Below, piece after piece: positions 1-13,200 of a stretch of DNA of 64,000 nt. Origin of the DNA: Climacium dendroides. Its lineage: Eukaryota > Streptophyta > Bryopsida > Hypnales > Climaciaceae. Position numbers and translations under genes: made by a program. Each line of letters begins with the position of its first letter. Within the stretch, counting starts at the first letter, position 1. The stretch spans positions 36,022,001 through 36,086,000 of the forward strand of contig OX467082.1 in the NCBI GenBank assembly GCA_950106755.1. The letters run 5' to 3'. Under the pieces are notes generated by a model. It was not told the DNA's origin, made no database searches, and saw only the letters and a list, made by a program, of their open reading frames with translations.

Positions 1-3000
1 AGTGATTGCCTGGTACTCCGACTGCAGTCATTCGTGAAAGTGGCGGTAGTTTCAGTCCTTTTGATTCCAAGGGCTCCACCGTCGAAGCTAACGTGAAGGT
101 CGCCTACACAGTCACTCCGCAATCTGTGCCACCACTACCTGAATCAACGACCAAAAAAGTGGATGCTGACTCAACTAACAAGAAGAGAGGAGCACAGCCA
201 CATCCTCGAAGCACCAAAGAACTCGTTTTGGAAAAGAGAGGGACACCACCTGCCCCTCTTGCAAATAATGCATCCGTTATGAAGAAGTCACACTTGTGGA
301 ACCTCGCACCAATGAGGTAGACGTTGTGGATGACTTCCTACAAAACTACAAGAAGACTACAACACCACTTTCAGACCTTGACAAGCAGCTCATGGAGTTT
401 GATGTGAAAGGAGAGGACTTTGATGGCATCCTTCCGCAAGCGAGTCCAAGTTCTGCTACGTGCTCTGTACCAGACAAGCTGCCAAAGGTACGTCATTGTG
501 CTGGAGTCAACGGACTTCGTATTTGCTTTATTCCTTCGTACGCTGCATTACTATGTCTCTATTTTTCTGTTCAGGTGCTTCGAACTGTGAGATTTCAAAT
601 GCGTTGTGATGCCGTAAATGCTCGACATTGTTGCAAACCGAGCGTGCAGAGTCTCAACCGACTGCTATAGTTGAGGATCCCTGGGATATCACAATTCTAC
701 ATGCATCAGAGTCGAAGGAGAATTCCAGCAGGAAGGAAGTCCCTGCTGTGCATGTACGTAGCAACGCAGGGGTGCTTAGAGAAGAAGGAACTAAGCTAGC
801 AGACTCCGTAGCCAGCCTAGTGAAACGTGGGACAAGACGACCCGCGTGTGGTGTGTAACAGTACCCAGTGTCCGTTGCAGTGGAAGTGTTCCTTATTCTA
901 GTATTACAATATGTCCTTGTTCGTCTTACAAGTACTATTTGTGATTCCGTTTAGTACATAGCGTACACATGAATAGTATTTTAGTCCTCAACAATACACG
1001 ACGATGATGTTGGCAGTTCTAATCTTTATACGCTTCAGTCCTCCACAGTATGCGACGATGATGACATTAGTCCTAATCTTTGTACGCTTCACGAACGAAA
1101 AATAAAATCCACATAAGGGTGCACGACGGTCTCTTACTTCATATGTAACTAATGAATGCATACTGTTCTTCAATGTTTTGTATGATTGTATCAGGTAGAG
1201 GAGGCAGATCTGCGTCAACGAAGACACGGAATCCTCTAGAAGACAGTTACGTTCGAAGACGCCTGCATCATCAGAAAGTCCTCCATCGGCAAGTGCTGCT
1301 GGAGCGTGTAGTCCGGATGAGGTGGGTAACTAGTGAACTTGTAGCGCATGCATCTCCAACTGAGGTCGTACCACATGGAGAAGATGTGTAGGGGGAAACC
1401 CTTCCCCACTTCTGACAAATCTACTTCTACAGAAGTGCTCCTTTTTTGGATAGAACTGACCTATGCTGCTTGTAGTAAACGCCCGCAGGGGCCTAGTGCT
1501 AGCAATACACGGGCCGAGCACAAATGTTGAAGAGGGGTGTTGCAATGCCCTGTGCTATGAAGTTCTGAAATTTTCTGTATTTCAGCTCATCACAATATAC
1601 AATATACTATTTATTGGGCCTATATATCTCTTATATAATATGTTGCTATCCACAGAGTGCACATTCAACATTTGTACGTGACTTGTCAGGAGGATTGGAA
1701 GCACCTCCTATTCTATTTCACGATGCTGATGCACACAGTTGCAAGTTACCCATTCATAGTGGCTGCATTTACACACGCAAACCTGTTTTGCATGAGTCAG
1801 TGAATGTGGGTGCTCTAGCATCAGCATGCTCTGCTCACATTTGTCCTTTTGTAGCTTCTGAGAGAAAATGTAGTGACATTGAAGGCGCCGTCTACTCCGA
1901 AGCCATTCTAGGGTCAACTTATATTGGAAACGATACTTTGAGTGACCAATTTTTGGCAGAGGTAAGTAGAGTACCACACTATGTACTCTTAGTGTACTTA
2001 TGCATTTGCCTTATCCACAGTACTAACGTTTGGTGACCAAGAAAGTGCATGTTTGTTTGCAAAACGACATTTGGTTTAGGGCATGGCCAAATGACTTGCA
2101 TGGAGTGCATTTGCCACGGCAGTTCAGACAGTCGAGATCACTACGGAACGGAGGCCTCGTCCGCTGTGCAGAGCTTCCCTCTTGTCCAGAAAGTGAAGAC
2201 GGAAAATGTGGCGGCCATGTTCAGAGACTGTACATCCGGGAGTGCTACGGTGTGTGTGGTTGTAAGCCTCCTTGTTGTAATCGAGTTGTGCAAGGAGGCG
2301 TGCAGAAACAACTAGAGGTCAGTGGTGTTTCGGCAGCCGCAATGTTTCCTCATGTTCTAGCTTTGGGTTCATTGCATGAAGCGATTTCTCTCATGCCGTA
2401 TTCTTCTCTGAATCACTTGACGTGGATGTTGCAGTTTCTAGTTATTGACAGCTTGGCAAACATTGCAGGTATTCCATGTAAGCAATACGAGAGGTTGGGG
2501 CATTCGGACATTGGAGAGACTTCACCGGGGATGCTTCGTATTTGAATACGGTGGGGAAACTGTAACCAATGCTGAGTTGTTGAGGCGGGGAACAGGGCAG
2601 CATTTTGCTTTAGCTTTGGATGCACATTGGCAGTCAGAGGTCTTTGAAGGAGATGACTCACTACTTTCCATTGACACATCTAAATATATGAATGTCTCGC
2701 ACTGGTTGAACCACAGGTGATGTCCTCACTCTCTTCACAGTTCTGTAAAAGTTAGCTTTCCATGCTTTGAAAATGCCGAGTACATGCCCTGACGCGACAG
2801 TTGTAGAATTGATGTCTACGCGAGGGCAGATGCGGGGATGCAAATCTGGTGGACATCCCAGTTTTGATTGAACACGATGTTCCGACTTTATACCATGTAA
2901 GTAAGCCAAAAGCGTCCTTGGGAGGAAGAAGTAGACATGGGGAGTGAATGACGGCCTGCACTACATATTGCATGAAGAAGAAGTGTTTCTCATTACTACT

Positions 3001-3174
3001 GAGGTCTCGCAGGTGGCTTTCTTTACAAATCGGGAAGTGCGGGCAGGAGAGGAACTCACATGGGATTATGGGTGCACGTTTTATACTGAAAACGGTTTGA
3101 GGATGCCATTTCCATGCTCCTGTGGCAGCAAGCACTACAGAGGGGAAAGTGAACAACTTCGATTGCACACATAG
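1..3174 (+). CDS. SUVR-like SET-domain histone lysine methyltransferase gene, 5' part uncertain
   Basis: The 3' half reads as a pre-SET plus SET domain. A pre-SET piece (about 2220-2317, with CGCKPPCCNRVVQ) ends at a GTCAGT donor. It joins in frame to an exon at 2469-2716 with RGWGIRTLERLHRG, the typical SET start, and NHR at its end. A last exon, 3013-3174, begins VAFFTNREV and contains GEELTWDY. Plant SUVR proteins of this type methylate H3K9 on chromatin. The exon between 2716 and 3013 (perhaps from 2781, PDATVVEL) does not join cleanly. The post-SET motif reads CSCGSKHYRG, lacking the usual third cysteine. Upstream, 296-487 is open and ends at a GTACGT donor, but all frames after its likely acceptor (574) stop soon, so the N-terminal half is unresolved. 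The gene may be degenerate or carried by the neighbouring transposon. SET identity is fairly sure; intactness is not. Confidence 0.65.
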
Positions 3175-3179
3175 AGACC

Positions 3180-3460
3180 GACTGTACATAGCATTCCAAT
3201 ACATTGTGAAGTGTCAGACATGTACTATAGGTCGCTAATTTAGTAATAGTACTCAGTAGATGTACTATCCATAGTACTTTTAGAACTCTTGTGTAGTGTA
3301 CACTATATTATGACAGTACACATTAGTACTACGTTAGTACCAATTTATCGCTTATGTATTAAATGTAGTACATCTAGGACATTACCACACTACACATTGC
3401 TATACTTTACTTTTAATATTTCCTTACAAATACAAGTCAGTACTTTAGAGTACGCCTGTG
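3180..3460. repeat. Dense GTAC/AGTACT cluster
   Basis: This non-coding stretch after the SET-domain gene is packed with GTAC, often as TAGTAC or AGTACT, far above chance for a 4-mer. Similar clusters lie at about 6190-6420 and weaker ones at 905-970, 4545-4620 and 5030-5160. They stop at about 8.8 kb, where plain AT-rich DNA begins. GTAC is the core site of plant and algal SBP-domain transcription factors, but no function can be shown from sequence. Confidence 0.6.
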
Positions 3461-3740
3461 TCAGTCTCTGTGAGAGGAACATAGGTTTACTTCCTGTAAA
3501 TATGTAGAGGTTATCAGAGAAGAAGGGCTACGAGTAGGTAGTCTACCTGTGAGTGTGCTAGATATTTCTGTGAACCTACCGCTAAGATTTGAGGAAGACA
3601 TTGCGTTCCCTATGTAGAGACGACAGTACTTGAAGGAGATAGTGTGTTTGCCAACGTAGTTGGCAAGGAAGAAGACAAGAGAAAGAGAACATTGCTCTCA
3701 TGTAAGGTATTGTGTTGTACATCATGCCATTTTTTGTAAC

Positions 3741-6700
3741 TCAGAGATTCATCTCTTCCAATGCAGTGTTGATAATGTCTACTGTTTCCTCTACCATGCT
3801 ATATACAACTTCTCCGCCTTTCACTCTATATTGTTTAGGGATCATTTGAAACTTGCAAGCAAGTACAGAATTAGCATCAAAGAAAGCCTCCCTTGAATTA
3901 CGAAGGAATACATAGTTGCTGCTATCTTGGCGTCCCCATTTTTTATAGTACTTTCCGGAAATGACAGAGTCGCTTGCTTCAAATTGCCCTCCCCGGACGC
4001 ATTGAAAGTCCCCTTCGACAATGTAATTTGGCTGCTGACATTGTAAAACGTAGAAGGAGACACCTTCGTCATTGTCCTCCTCGGCTAGCACAGCAAAATT
4101 ATCTCTAGGTTGTACTAGGTCCCCCATGCATTCACCATCTAGCTCGTAATCTCAGGTGTCCTCTTCATCCTCCTTAGCAAGCTGGGCAGCAGCGAAGGAG
4201 ACATTTCGTGGCTGAATCTTCGTGGCAGTCCACGGATCAACATATTTTTTCTTCTCACAGTGAACGAAGTTTCCCTCCACGCACGGGCCACAGAAGCACG
4301 AGAGATGTTTGAGGAACAATTTGGTTGGGTCATGCTTATCGGGGGCATAAATGGAGTGCAGTTTTGAAGAACCCAGAATACGATCACAACTTTGAGTGTT
4401 CATGCGGTCAACATCTTGCGCTCCGATGTGATGGAAATACCTGTATGACCTGCATCCACTTCCTCAGATGTTGTTAGCGCGTACACCAGCGATATACACA
4501 ACGAATTCTATCCCTTTGTGGTTTCTTCAAATGAGAGAAGATGCAGTACTATGAGTACTATGACAGACATGGGACACTATATAGTACCTCAAGAGTGATG
4601 TAGTACCAAGAAAAGTGGTACATTCAAGAGAACCATACGTGGAATTTGGCAGGACGACAAATGACGCATACGGTGTGGAAGGAACCTTGTGTCACCACGT
4701 TGATTAGGAACCTGTCCGGCCATAGTAGCATCTAGGAAGAGAACACAGTCTGCTGCATTCTGGAGTCGTCGGTGAGGATTCAGGAGCTGCTCATTCCGAA
4801 GAGCCCTTTTCACAACTGCTCCGGCCCCATCCCATTCACCCTTTCCATGGCATGTGCCATAGTAGTTCCAATGAATTGTGCATCCGCCAGTGAAGGGCGG
4901 GTATCTGTGGCATTCTGTGACGACTTCGTCATGTTCATGAAAAAGTCGTCCACTTAAACAGAAAGCCATGCATTTCAAATGAGTGGCCGTTGCCATACCT
5001 AACGACCGTCTACAGTGAAGCAGTCGAAGCACAGTACTACCTAGTACAATGTGTAATACAACAGGGTACACAGTAGTACAGCTGCAAGTATAATGGATGA
5101 CTTCGACCAAAGTGTAGAAGACAATGACCTGGCAACGAAGTACATGGCCTTTGCACTTTTGAATTGCGCAGCACAACCGTCACTGAATACATAATGAGTG
5201 TCTGGAGAAGATCCCTTCGACTGCACCCACCTCAAGTGCAGGAGTAGACAATGTTGGGCAAAAGCACTGTCATGCATCTTATCATCGGAGATGTAGTAGT
5301 GCGTCTCCCTGACCAACTGCATTTCCTCCTTCAAAGCACCCTCCGAAACCAGAACAGAGTACGTCACCTGAACCAAGATTGACACTTGGTCGGAATGGTA
5401 ATACATAGACTGGATCTCATTTTGGATTTCGAATGTGTAGTTCTCCGCAAAATCAATGTGCGTCAGAATTGCCCCGGTCTGCAAGGAAGCCTTCAGTATT
5501 TTTGCCTCGGCAGTTTGCCACTTTGCAATTAAACTGTGCCGTATAAAGTATTGTACAATTGGCACAAAGAATTCAAGGAACTCACGGAATGAAGATGACA
5601 TGTGAACCTCCTTAATGCGGTTCTTTGGTTGTCCATCCGCAGATCGGCCGACCACTTCATACTGGAATTGCTTCCAGTGAATTGTCCGTGTAGCATCTAC
5701 CACCCTTTCTCGAGGACAAATGTTGAAGAATTTAGCGCCACAACGACTACAACATCCAAGCAAGCACTTCTTGTTATGGAATTCCTCATCCTCTGGCTTC
5801 GGACATAGTAGACTTTCCCAAAGGACCGTCACACCAGCATATCGACTTCTGCCAACATTGCAGAGGCCTTCATCATCTCTGTTGCACACAATGCAAGTGC
5901 AATTGCAGAGGAAAATTACATGTGCCCCTTTCCGGGGGTCTCGGAAGGCATTCAGAGCCTTCAACAAGTACAACACTTGGATGTGGTACCGGCAACAACA
6001 GACATTCCGGTCCTTGCACTTGATAACAAAGAAAGGGCGCAAGTAGATGAAGGAGTGCTGCTGGATGGAGCACTATGGATGTGCTTCTATAAAGCGTGTG
6101 TACAACTCCATCTGCAAGTACTCCAGCACAGTAGTCAGGAAAAGTTTAGAGAACATGCATATATATCAGAAGGAAAGCACACAGCAATGCACATCTGATG
6201 TATGCTGACGTACTACAGAAAATGAGGTGCATGTGAAGAGGTACTTGACGTACAAGTATGTACAAGAATAAGTACAAATTAGTACTATACAGTATTAGAG
6301 GTCAGGGTGTTGTGAAGTGTGTGTGTCAGTAAATTCTTGAAGTACTCCTAAGTACTACAAAGAACACCCTGTAGTACTGAAAGGACTGACCTCAGTACTA
6401 GGACTTTCTTTGACTGTGACCATAGCATGCCAGAGACTTCTTCAGAGAGTCGTCGAATATGGGCTTAATTAGTACTGTATTAGACGTCGCACTGGTACCA
6501 TGCGGATTGCAAGGGTGAAGCTGACGACAAAGGAGAACTACAACGCGGCATGCTAGTATAGACTCAGTGCTACAGACAATGTAACTGTACTCTACTGAAT
6601 ACGCGTCATACAAGGCATTGCTCTCTCGGTGCTCACTAGTACGAAGTGAAGACTGTGAAGTTCTATATTGGTCCAGATAGAACATAGTGGACTACAAGGA

Positions 6701-8384
6701 AGTTGTAGGGGACTTAAGCTCATGAGCGCTAGTGACACGCTAGTAATTTCAAAATGAGCCCAAGGTATGATCTCAGTATAGCAAAGGACTGTACAGGAGG
6801 ATCTGACAGAAGTAGGAGCTCGAAGTACTGCAGAAGTATCCATATAGTGTTCATTGCTACTACATAGGTCTCATGTTTGCATAGGGAAGCACTAGCAACG
6901 AATGTATGGTACAATGTCTAAAACAATAGTGTTCTACCTATCGGAGAAGAAGATTCTGAATATGTCATCTCAAAAGCAAAGACATACCAGAAGTGCAGGG
7001 AGGGCGTAGTGGACATCCTATTGAGTACTATAGAGGCATATCCGTAAGCGTGGACGACGGGGCAGCAAAGGCCTTAGCCATGTCCATGTATTGCGATACA
7101 TAGATCACTGCAATGTAGGCAGTTCACTACAATGTAAAATGCACTTCAAATGTGTAGAGAATGTGGACGTACTACAGCAGTACCCAAAGTCCTACAATGT
7201 GTCCAAGAAGGACTAATGGAATGCAATGCATTCCATCTGAAAATCCTTGTATATAATATGAATCGTAGTAGGATTCCTCCAGACATGCGAGAAGTCACTT
7301 CTAGTATTATCATGATATAAGCAGCAGTCATGTGACGCAACAAATATTTTTTTTCAGGGAAGATAATACCAAACCGCTCTATTTTGCAAAGAAAAGACAT
7401 CACGCACTTGCTAACAATGAACCAAATGGGCTCTGTTGGCTAGCAATGTCAGCTGTACATGCTCCTACTCTGTTTACTATGTCGTATGAAGTGAAGACCT
7501 TTACTGCAAAGGAATCCTGAAAGCGTACATGACTTTTCCAAAGAACCCTTGTCCTCAAGCAATGAAGGTTTGAACAAGCAAAAATTGTACAAAAAAATCG
7601 AAGCCATGATTGGAAATTAGGGAGGCCGTACCTGACTCTCCATTAGAAGATGCGCTACATGAGTGTCGTATGCATTCCGTCCCAGGCGTTTGCGTCACAC
7701 ATCCCATCTCCCAGGACTCACTCGCGTCTCTTGTGTCCACCACTGCAAGACCAGTTGCTTGACCTCATTGCGGATTCCACCTTCCCTTGTCTTTCGAGTT
7801 GGAACTGCAAAACGTGAGGAAGCTTCTGTTGTAGCTGATCGTAGTCTCTCTACAGCAGCTACCAAATTCTCCTTTCTTGTACCGAGTATGCTATGGAACT
7901 TTGAGATGTCAGAATCTAATTCGCTCACCACTGCCTCCAAGATTGCCCTCTTGCGAGCCAGCATACCCGAAGAATGAGGAATTTTCATGGCCACCAAGTC
8001 CGACTTAATATTGAGCAGAATCTGTCGTTGGACCTTTGCTTCTTCAAGAGTAGGGTAATAACTAGGGAGGAGCGGTCGAATGGTACGACTACTAAAAACC
8101 TTTTCCAAAACAGCAACTCTGAAATCGGAATCCCCAATACGCTGTAGCAATTGTGAAAGGGAATTCGTGAGGCGACTCGCACTCCTCCAAATACTAGTCC
8201 GGTGCCTTCTGCATCCCCATCGTAGATCTGGCACAGAATTGGCTTCCACACCTGCCGCGACTACGTCCTCGGCAATGCTGCGTTGGTTGCGACTACGACG
8301 TTGACGATCCCTCCATTGTTGTCGCTGATTCAGTACCGCAGCATCCTCCGCCCGCCGCCGCGTTTGTGGCCCTGGCCGCGTCAT
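3741..8384 (-). pseudogene. DDE-type DNA transposase relic, family unassigned
   Basis: Blocks on the minus strand read in order as one protein. 8384-7631: an N-terminal region ending RVSPGRWDV, an in-frame TGA at 7697-7695, then RKRLGRNAYDTH. About 6150-5200: LRPFFVIK, a Cys-rich stretch, DFAENYTF and SDGCAAQFKS, which look like catalytic Asp regions. About 4980-4640: THWNYYGTCHGKG-like sequence (written here as WNYYGTCHGKGEWDG). 4403-4153: LSCFCGPCVEGNF and CEKKKYVDPW. 4127-3741: the C-terminal end. From memory of animal and plant transposon proteins, DFAENY, SDGxxxQFK and HGKGxxDG occur together in one DDE family whose superfamily name I cannot give. A second in-frame TAG lies at 6075-6073. 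The gene is therefore broken. No terminal inverted repeats were found; the GTAC-rich composition suggests an element boundary near 8.8 kb. Confidence 0.7.
6190..6420. repeat. Second GTAC/AGTACT cluster inside the transposase relic
   Basis: A presumed intron or spacer of the transposase relic with many GTAC copies, including runs such as AAGTATGTACAAG and TAGTACTATACAG. It matches the cluster at 3180-3460 in style but not in exact sequence. Nothing coding is visible from here to about 7600 apart from short blocks of the relic. Confidence 0.5.
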
Positions 8385-8744
8385 CCACTCATCTACCGGA
8401 ATACTTCAAAGGCGACATTGCAGCAACCCCCGATCATAAAACGGGTTCTCATCACTCCTGCCCCTATCTTCTTCCCTGCATGAAGATGCAACATTGGATT
8501 TTTGTGTACTGCCTTCCAAACCCAACATCGTAGTTCTACTGCTCATTCCATGCACTAACTTTCCCTGCAGAACCGTCACTGTTCTTCTTAGGAACTTCGG
8601 AACAAGAGAAGTTGGCGGCGTTCATCATTCCCGATGCATAGACGCTAGAGAAGGCAATTTTGAAGTCTCCATAAAAGCAAACCACAGGGGCGGATGAAGA
8701 GGTAGTTGGACAAGGAGTCCACGGTGGCAATGGCGTGGGCCCCC

Positions 8745-10200
8745 CCCTAGGACTATGTAGTACTATTTGTCTATGTTGGAATACTACAGGGAGCCAGAAC
8801 TTCAGAATATTGCTAGAAAATGGCAGTTTTTTATTTCTATTTTTTATAATTATAGGAGGTCCTTAAAAAAATTAATATAAAAAATGTCCATTTTTCCCAA
8901 ACCCCTGAAGTCACTGCAAGTGCCAAAACCAATTCATAATATTAATTTCCATGAGTGGAAATTACCTACAAATGTAGCTCTGTTCTAGCCAATGTATAAG
9001 CCCATGAAATGAGGCAATCACAAATCCCTCTCCTGGGAAGTTGTATTTCCATAACAAGAAGGAGCCTACGAAGTCTGACACCCTAACTCTTCAGAAAAGG
9101 TACTCAAAAGTACTAAAAACCCCTAAAACTATTTATGTGACATTTGCTTAAAATTCAAAAAGCCATCCGTAATCATTTTTGAAAATTTTCAAAAAATTCC
9201 AGTACATGAGTTGATGATGGAAGAGCACTCACCCCAAATTTCAAGTTGATCCCATCTTTTCTCCAATACTTATGGCATCAAACAACTTCCGCACACAACG
9301 GGTGACGGAAAATAGTACAAGTGTTTCTTGCAATCACCCAAGTGCTCTCCCAATGTTCAATTCTTTCTAAGTTCTAAATTTGATTGTATTTTGATTTGGG
9401 CGTCAAAGTGTTTTTGTGTGTGTGCAGGTCTTCTCCTTGCCTTCCTTGCCTTCGTAGGATAGAGGTGCAAGTTTAAGTTAAGTACAATCGGTTAGCATTA
9501 GGTAGATTGCAATAAATATAGGAATTCATTCACCCCCATTGTAGCGTCTACACTAATGTTTGTAGAAATGGGAGGTACTCATTCATAAGTTTATAGAATA
9601 GAATTGACATTTTCTTTTTCAAAGTACTCTATACAGCCTGAATGGAATTGTCCCGAATTGTATTGTTGCCCATTTTGAACCACTTTTAAAAAAATTCACC
9701 TTCTGATGCTATGGCTTCAAATTATTCTTCTGATGCTATGACTTCAAATTATTGTCGCCTAAAACCAGCACCAGTTTGCAAATGGGAATTGCGTAAGATG
9801 TGTTTTCTCTTTTTCTCTTGATGCCACTGAAGTCACAATTCTGTCATACTTGGAGCCAAATTTTGCACCATAAGAATATGTGCGTGCTGCCTCAACTAGA
9901 ACACTTTCTTCTGAACTGGAGCCCAGATCCAGATTCCAGTAAAATAAAATAAAAAGCCCTGGTTCATACATTGTAGCTTTGAGCTGGAACGCAAGAATCT
10001 AGAATACTCTTAAGATTTCTAGAAAGATCCAAGAAAAGATTAAGCGAACATAATAATAGAAATATATTCCAAGGGGCGAAAGGACAAGAAAACTTTGCAG
10101 CTCAACCCATAAGATCCTTCCAATTCAAGGTTGGACCACTTTAGTGGCTCAATCATTCCCTGATAAATACATCTCAATATTCCTTTCAAATCGAAACTAG
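8745..10200. other. AT-rich intergenic spacer
   Basis: Composition shifts sharply from the GTAC-rich block to AT-rich DNA just after a C-run at about 8743-8751. No supported gene or repeat was seen. The last few hundred bases before 10213 probably hold the 3' UTR of the gene to the right. Confidence 0.4.
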
Positions 10201-10212
10201 GCTTGCCATAAA

Positions 10213-13200
10213 CTACCTTGCCCCTACTGAGCCCTTCATCTTCTTCATCTTCCTCACAGCAGCCTTGTGTTTTGCCTTCGAATCAATGCGAAGCTCAGAT
10301 TTCGAAGCTCGCCATTCCTTCTCTGCGTCAGCAGACTTCATAAACGAACACCCAGCTTCATCATCTGAAACCTTGGCAGGCTTGACATTCACAGCAGACT
10401 TCTTTTCAGCCCGCTCAGGGTTGAAAGGTTTTGGTTTTGATCCAGAAGCTTCAGGTGGATTGCGGGCAAAGTTGAAACTGAACGCATTAAACGATTGTTC
10501 AGGCACTGCTTCATGCACAATCTTCACATCAGTAGCTTTCGTTGTTCCAGATTCTCCAGTAAGCTGTTTCAGTGAGAAAGTTGCCCGGCCATCAGCACCC
10601 ATTAGCGACTTCCATGTAGCTCGCTGCATCCATTTCGTATTCTCATCTACAGCATTTTGTCCACCAGGTAGTGGAATAGAACTGGACAGTCCGAGTTCCT
10701 CCCTGTCTCTCTCTTTGTCCAGATCCAAGCCTGCTGGTTGCAAGTCCTCAGAAGATTTTGCACCAGCAGTTTGTGGTTCATCTCTCTCCATATTAAACCG
10801 TGCCAAAAGATTGCCACTCATAGCCCCGGGCTGCTGATCATCTGCACATTCTTCCTCCTCTTCGCTAGCATCTGCGGTATCGTTCTTTTCAGACTTTGAG
10901 ACGTCGTGCTTTGGGATATCATCTGAACTCGTGCTCGCTTTCTCCTGAGGACTTCGTCTGCTCGCATCTTCCATCACTGCTGCACAACCAGATGTCTTTC
11001 AGCACGACGCATTGAAAGATCATAACCCAAATTAACCAAAGAGATTAAAGAATATATGACCGTTGCTTGCACAATATCGTCCAATCTTCCTTTACTAAGC
11101 TCACAAACTGAATAAATAATGGGTGACTGCAAATACATTATTCTTCCACTGACTGCTCCTGTTTTTCCTGTACAACAACCCCATGCAAAATAACAATTAC
11201 TGAGCTCTTACAGTTAACGTTGGACACAGCTGAACCACAGGCAATGGAAGAAAACTGCCAGAAGAAATTACCTGAGGCAACTTGGACATCTGAGACTTTG
11301 GGGGCTTCACTCACGCTTTCTGTATTATTCGCAGCAGCCGACTCGAACATCCTCTCCACTTTTGCAGCTGCTTTCGGTTTAACAAGCACATCAGCTTCAT
11401 CTAATGAGCCAGAAAATACTCCCTCGACTGGCTCTGCAACACTGACTGCGGATTTGAACATCTTGGCCCATTTGTTAGCCGTTGCAACTTCATTAAGCGG
11501 TGCAGGAGTGAGGGGCTTTCGAGCAGAAGTAGCATTTACGAAATCCTCCATATCCTCATCCTCGTCTTCTTCCTCATCCATTTCGGAATCACTAGACGCA
11601 TCAGACTGCGTGTCTTGTAAATCCTCATTATCATCCTCAAAGTCGGAAGAGTCTTCACCCTGGTCAGGCGGAGAATCAGAACATAGTTCCTCACTCAAAT
11701 TTTTTGACTTCTTCAAAGTAACGCTGTCCTGAACTTTACTGCCGAAGACACTCGGTTGCGGTGATTCGGTATCTTCCCCTGGATCGCTCAAAAGACCGGA
11801 AAAGATCCCATCACTTCCGACTCCATCTCGTCGAGTTGCTTTAACTAGACTTTTCTTTTTCTTAGAAAAAGCACTGACAGTTGCATTGACTTCAAGAGTA
11901 TTCTCTTGTGCTGGATCAGACTCCTCGTCTTCTGGCTCGCTTAGGACGCCAGAAAACAGGCCGTCATCCTTAACTGCATCTCGATGAAGAGCTACACCTT
12001 CAGCCACAGCTGGCTCCGCATCATCATCGTCAAGACTTATCCCAGTCCACACTGCGAATCCAGAGCCCAGGGTGGTAGATACACCGTCACTTGGCTTAGT
12101 CACCGCGGGACCTTTCTTCAAGCCAGCATACTTGAAAAGGCGTTCCCACTTGCTTTCGTCTGAAAGCCCCCCTTCCGGACTTGGAGAGCGACTAGAAGCG
12201 TAGTACTCTTCTTCTTCCTCCTCTTCATCACGTTCCTCCTCGTTCCCATCCCCAGCAATGTCTGTATCCATCTTTCGAGAATCTTCCTTTGTTTTCTTAA
12301 GTATGGAGCGGACGCCCTTGGCTGCATCCGACGAAGCTTTGTGTTGGCTCGTCATCGTCACTTTCTCATCGTGCAAAGTTTCAATGGGACGTTCATCGGC
12401 CTCTTCTGAAAACTTCACTCGCCGGCTCTTCGATTTCTGTTCGTCGTTTAAAGCCAGGGCTCCTGGTTCATGCGTCGATGACTTCAGGATGCTTTCACCT
12501 CGAGATTCTTCCTCGACGGGTTGCAACGACGATGACGCTACTCGAACAGACGGAAGCTCAACAGCATGCTTTCTTTTCTTTGCATTCACATCAGTTGGCA
12601 ATGGAAAAGCACGTAACTTTGCAATTTCAACAACTTTCTCCTCTTCATCTCTGTATGAACTCACGCATGTAAGTCACTTGTGATCTAATTCAAAGAATCA
12701 ACTAACCAGCTAGAAACAAAATGCAACAGACAGCAGCACAACTGGTCGTGTGGCAGTTCACAAAGTCCAGAACTAAAACGTTCAAACTTACGTGAATTTA
12801 TATGTTGATTATCTCTAATTGAATAACAGAGTTTGACAAGAAAAAAATGCCTACTCTTGAAGAAAATGAAAAGGAGAAGTCTCACCCAGCATCTCTGTCC
12901 TCCGGAAAAAGCTTGGTTAAGAGATCCAGCTGCTTCTTTCTCTCTTTCTCAATCTGAGCTGCTATCTCATCTGCATCAACTGGTATCCCATCACCTGCGC
13001 GTATAAGCGGAAAAATTACTACAATGTTGCAACCTGAGACCAAATTCACATGCAAACCAGAAGAGTCTTCAAACAATGCGATGTAATGACTGCCTTACCT
13101 TCTTCACCGATAACCTCTACAAAGTCAGCCCTGTTGCTCTCAGGGCTCCCTGAAACATCTTCACACTTTGAAGAGTACATAGGACGGGATTGACAGTAAC

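Noticed and set aside
7332..8730. Several plus-strand ORFs over the transposase N-terminal block
   Set aside because: They are shadows of the minus-strand 229-aa block, which continues into family-like sequence after the stop.
1..8800. Integrated giant-virus segment carrying a SET gene
   Set aside because: No viral hallmark gene was seen. The genes have spliceosomal introns, and one is a transposase.
10265..12683. Long open frames on the plus strand (190, 170 and 141 aa) across the ROS3/NOL8-like gene
   Set aside because: They are Ser/Ser-Leu-rich antisense shadows of the acidic coding exons. The minus-strand exons have matching splice phases and an RRM.
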